Shown piece after piece: positions 6,466 through 8,126 of a stretch of DNA of 8,126 nucleotides. This stretch comes from an uncultured Verrucomicrobiota bacterium. GTDB lineage: Bacteria > Verrucomicrobiota > Kiritimatiellia > RFP12 > UBA1067. The position numbers and the translations under genes were made by a program. The notes beneath the pieces are model-generated. The model was not told the origin of the DNA. It searched no databases and saw nothing but the letters and a program-made list of their open reading frames with translations. Position 1 is the first letter of the stretch. Every line of letters starts with the position of its first letter. The stretch spans positions 1-8,126 of the forward strand of contig CAMNLN010000151.1 of NCBI GenBank assembly GCA_946543025.1. The letters are read 5' to 3'.

Positions 6466-8126
6466 ATGAAGACAAGTTTTCGGATTCTTTGTTCAATCGC
6501 TTTCAGTTCGCTGATGGTGTCGGCGGCGGAGCCTGACGCAGTGCGGCGCGGGGTGGTGGTGGTGACGGACTTCGTGGCGGCGGACGGCAAGACGGATGTC
6601 GCCGACGCCCTGCAGAAGGTGATCGACGAAAACCCGAACCGTACGCTTTACTTCCCGGACGGCACCTACCTGCTCTCCAAGCCGATCGCGACGCCGGCCG
6701 AGCCGACGCTGAGCGTGGACCTCCAGCTCTCCAACTACGCCATCCTCAAGGCGGCGCCCGGCTGGACGAACACGGAGGCGATGGTTCGCCTGGGCGGCAT
6801 CCACCCGGCGAACAACATCCGCACGCTCGGCAGCAACTACTCGTTCTCGGGCGGCATCATCGACGGCAGCGACGTGGCGAAGGGCATCTCGATCGACTCC
6901 GGCCGCGAGACGAAGGTGCGGTGCGTCTCGATCAAGAACGTGCTGGTGGGCCTGCACATCAAGCACGGCGCGAACGGCAACTCCTCCGACGCCGACATCG
7001 CGGACGTCAACATCGTCGGCAACGGCGCGACCAACTCGGTGGGCGTGTTCGTCGAGTCGTGCGACAACACGCTCTCGAACATGCGTATCGCGGGCGTGCT
7101 CGTGGGCGTGAAGCTCACCGGCAGCGGCAACCTGATGCAGAACCTCCATCCGCTCTACGCCTACCGGCCTTCGCTAACTCCTTACTATTCCAATTCCATC
7201 GGTTTTCAGGATATGAGCGGAAACATCTACCGCTGCTGCTACAGCGACCACTTCAGCACGGGGTTCGTCCTCAACGGACGCAGCGTCCTGGAGAGCTGCA
7301 TCGTGTGGTGGTACGGCAAGCCCGAGCACGGCAAGGGACAGCGTCGCACGGCCATCGTGTGTCCGCGCGCCTTCACGTCGCACGTCACCGACCTCACCAT
7401 CGGATTCAAGGGGTCGCTCGCGCGCAACACGGTGCTGGAGGTGGCAAAGGACGGCGGAAAGGGATTCTTGCTCAATCCGATGCTCGACGAGCGGCTCGTG
7501 AACGAACCGCGCAAGGCGTATCTCAAGTACGTGCAGGGGTGCGTGGCAAGAGAAAAGGAGAAGGGTGCTGTCGTCACCGCCGCCGGCCTCGCGGGCGACG
7601 GCACGATGCCCTGCTCTGACGCCATCCAGCGCCTGATCGACGCGAACCCCAATCGGGAGATTTTCTTCCCCGACGGCACCTACCTCCTCGACAAGCCGAT
7701 CTGCACACCCGCGCATCCAGAGAAGAGCGTGGCGCTGCGCCTTTCGACGTACGCGAAGTTCAAGGCCGCGCCCGGCTGGACGAACACCGAGGCGATGGTG
7801 CGGCTCGGCGGCATCCACCCGGCGAACAACATCATGCTGCCCGGCAGCTGGTACTGGCTCAAGGGAGGCATCATCGACGGCAGCGGCGTCGCGAAGGGCG
7901 TCTCGATCGACGGCGGGCGCGAGACGCTCGTCGCGGACGTCTCGATGAAAGGCGTCCTCGTGGGCCTCCACATCAAGCGCGGGGCGAACAGCGGCTCGTC
8001 GGACGCCGACATCCGCAACGTGAACATCGTGGGCAACAACGCGACGAACTCGATCGGCGTCCTGATAGACGGCTACGACAACACGCTCGCGAACATGCGC
8101 ATCTACGCCGTGGTGAAGGGCGTGGT
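6466..8126 (+). CDS. Exported pectate-lyase-superfamily beta-helix protein, internally duplicated (3' end outside window)
   Basis: From ATG 6466 the frame stays open to the window end, giving at least 553 residues. A signal peptide (MKTSFRILCSIAFSSLMVSAA) precedes a first domain (residues 29-366) and a second (367 onward). Each begins with the pattern of the Pectate_lyase_3 / GH28-like right-handed beta-helix family: DALQKVIDENPNRTLYFPDG in copy 1 and DAIQRLIDANPNREIFFPDG in copy 2, both continuing TYLL. Later segments such as GGIIDGS, VLVGLHIK and VNIVGN recur as beta-helix coils. Such proteins bind or cleave polysaccharides, some as lyases and some as hydrolases; related folds occur in phage tail spikes. 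I see no certain catalytic triad, so activity is not assigned. The gene is divergent from the SUMF1-like gene and near an alpha-galactosidase, which fits extracellular glycan breakdown. If there are only two full copies the protein would be about 700 residues; more copies cannot be excluded. Confidence 0.9.
   Translation, partial: MKTSFRILCSIAFSSLMVSAAEPDAVRRGVVVVTDFVAADGKTDVADALQKVIDENPNRTLYFPDGTYLLSKPIATPAEPTLSVDLQLSNYAILKAAPGWTNTEAMVRLGGIHPANNIRTLGSNYSFSGGIIDGSDVAKGISIDSGRETKVRCVSIKNVLVGLHIKHGANGNSSDADIADVNIVGNGATNSVGVFVESCDNTLSNMRIAGVLVGVKLTGSGNLMQNLHPLYAYRPSLTPYYSNSIGFQDMSGNIYRCCYSDHFSTGFVLNGRSVLESCIVWWYGKPEHGKGQRRTAIVCPRAFTSHVTDLTIGFKGSLARNTVLEVAKDGGKGFLLNPMLDERLVNEPRKAYLKYVQGCVAREKEKGAVVTAAGLAGDGTMPCSDAIQRLIDANPNREIFFPDGTYLLDKPICTPAHPEKSVALRLSTYAKFKAAPGWTNTEAMVRLGGIHPANNIMLPGSWYWLKGGIIDGSGVAKGVSIDGGRETLVADVSMKGVLVGLHIKRGANSGSSDADIRNVNIVGNNATNSIGVLIDGYDNTLANMRIYAVVKGV
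6550..7563 (+). repeat. Beta-helix domain, tandem copy 1
   Basis: This is the first 338-codon unit of the duplicated gene (residues 29-366). Residues 59-215 align without a gap to the second copy and are about 71% identical by hand count (112 of 157). The segment 7111-7563 has no partner in the window because copy 2 is cut off. Confidence 0.85.
7564..8126 (+). repeat. Beta-helix domain, tandem copy 2 (incomplete)
   Basis: This is the second unit, starting at residue 367 and displaced from copy 1 by exactly 1014 bases at every anchor I checked: FPDG, APGWTNTEAM, VNIVGN and the last visible valine. The junction region (VAREKEKG) contains neither a stop nor a plausible new start, so the two units are one protein. 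Confidence 0.85.

Noticed and set aside
6493..7971. Minus-strand frames opposite the beta-helix gene (6493-7149 and 7174-7971)
   Set aside because: Their similarity to each other only mirrors the duplication of the plus-strand gene. They lack recognisable domains and are rich in Arg, His, Val and Ala.

Overview
The window is GC-rich bacterial DNA carrying four genes, two of them cut by the window edges, with almost no spacer DNA. No stretch over 300 bases lacks a gene. I see no tRNA, rRNA, CRISPR array, transposase or phage gene. The gene set is a DUF5107/TPR protein, an exported GH36 alpha-galactosidase, an exported SUMF1-fold protein and an exported pectate-lyase-like beta-helix protein. 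Together with the high GC, this suggests a polysaccharide-degrading bacterium of the Verrucomicrobiota/Kiritimatiellota/Lentisphaerota group, probably from a gut or a similar anaerobic habitat. That assignment rests on family recollection only, and Bacteroidota-like relatives of several of these families exist.

Layout. (1) Bases 1-3033, plus strand: the C-terminal 1010 residues of a DUF5107-domain protein followed by a long TPR region; its start lies upstream of the window. (2) Bases 3083-5329, plus strand: a 748-residue GH36 alpha-galactosidase with a signal peptide, 49 bases after gene 1 and probably in the same operon. (3) Bases 5333-6343, minus strand: a 336-residue exported SUMF1/FGE-like protein, convergent with the galactosidase; the two stop codons are 3 bases apart. 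A perfect 9-bp stem with a 3-base loop is formed by the last seven sense codons of gene 3. (4) Bases 6344-6465: a divergent intergenic region with promoter-like sequences on both strands, a small inverted repeat and three copies of ATGCC. (5) Bases 6466-8126, plus strand: an open frame that leaves the window without a stop, encoding an exported right-handed beta-helix protein of the pectate lyase superfamily. It contains an in-frame tandem duplication with a period of exactly 338 codons.

Working together: the galactosidase removes terminal alpha-galactose, and the beta-helix protein probably binds or cuts a polysaccharide outside the cytoplasm. The DUF5107/TPR protein probably has a sugar-related role, judged by fold and location. 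The SUMF1-like protein lacks one of the two active-site cysteines of true formylglycine-generating enzymes, so it should not be assumed to activate sulfatases. I read the window as a piece of a carbohydrate-use region. I do not see a clear new defence or mobile system. The most unusual points are the internally duplicated beta-helix gene, a perfect 24-base palindrome inside gene 1 (1419-1442), and the coding hairpin at the convergent junction.
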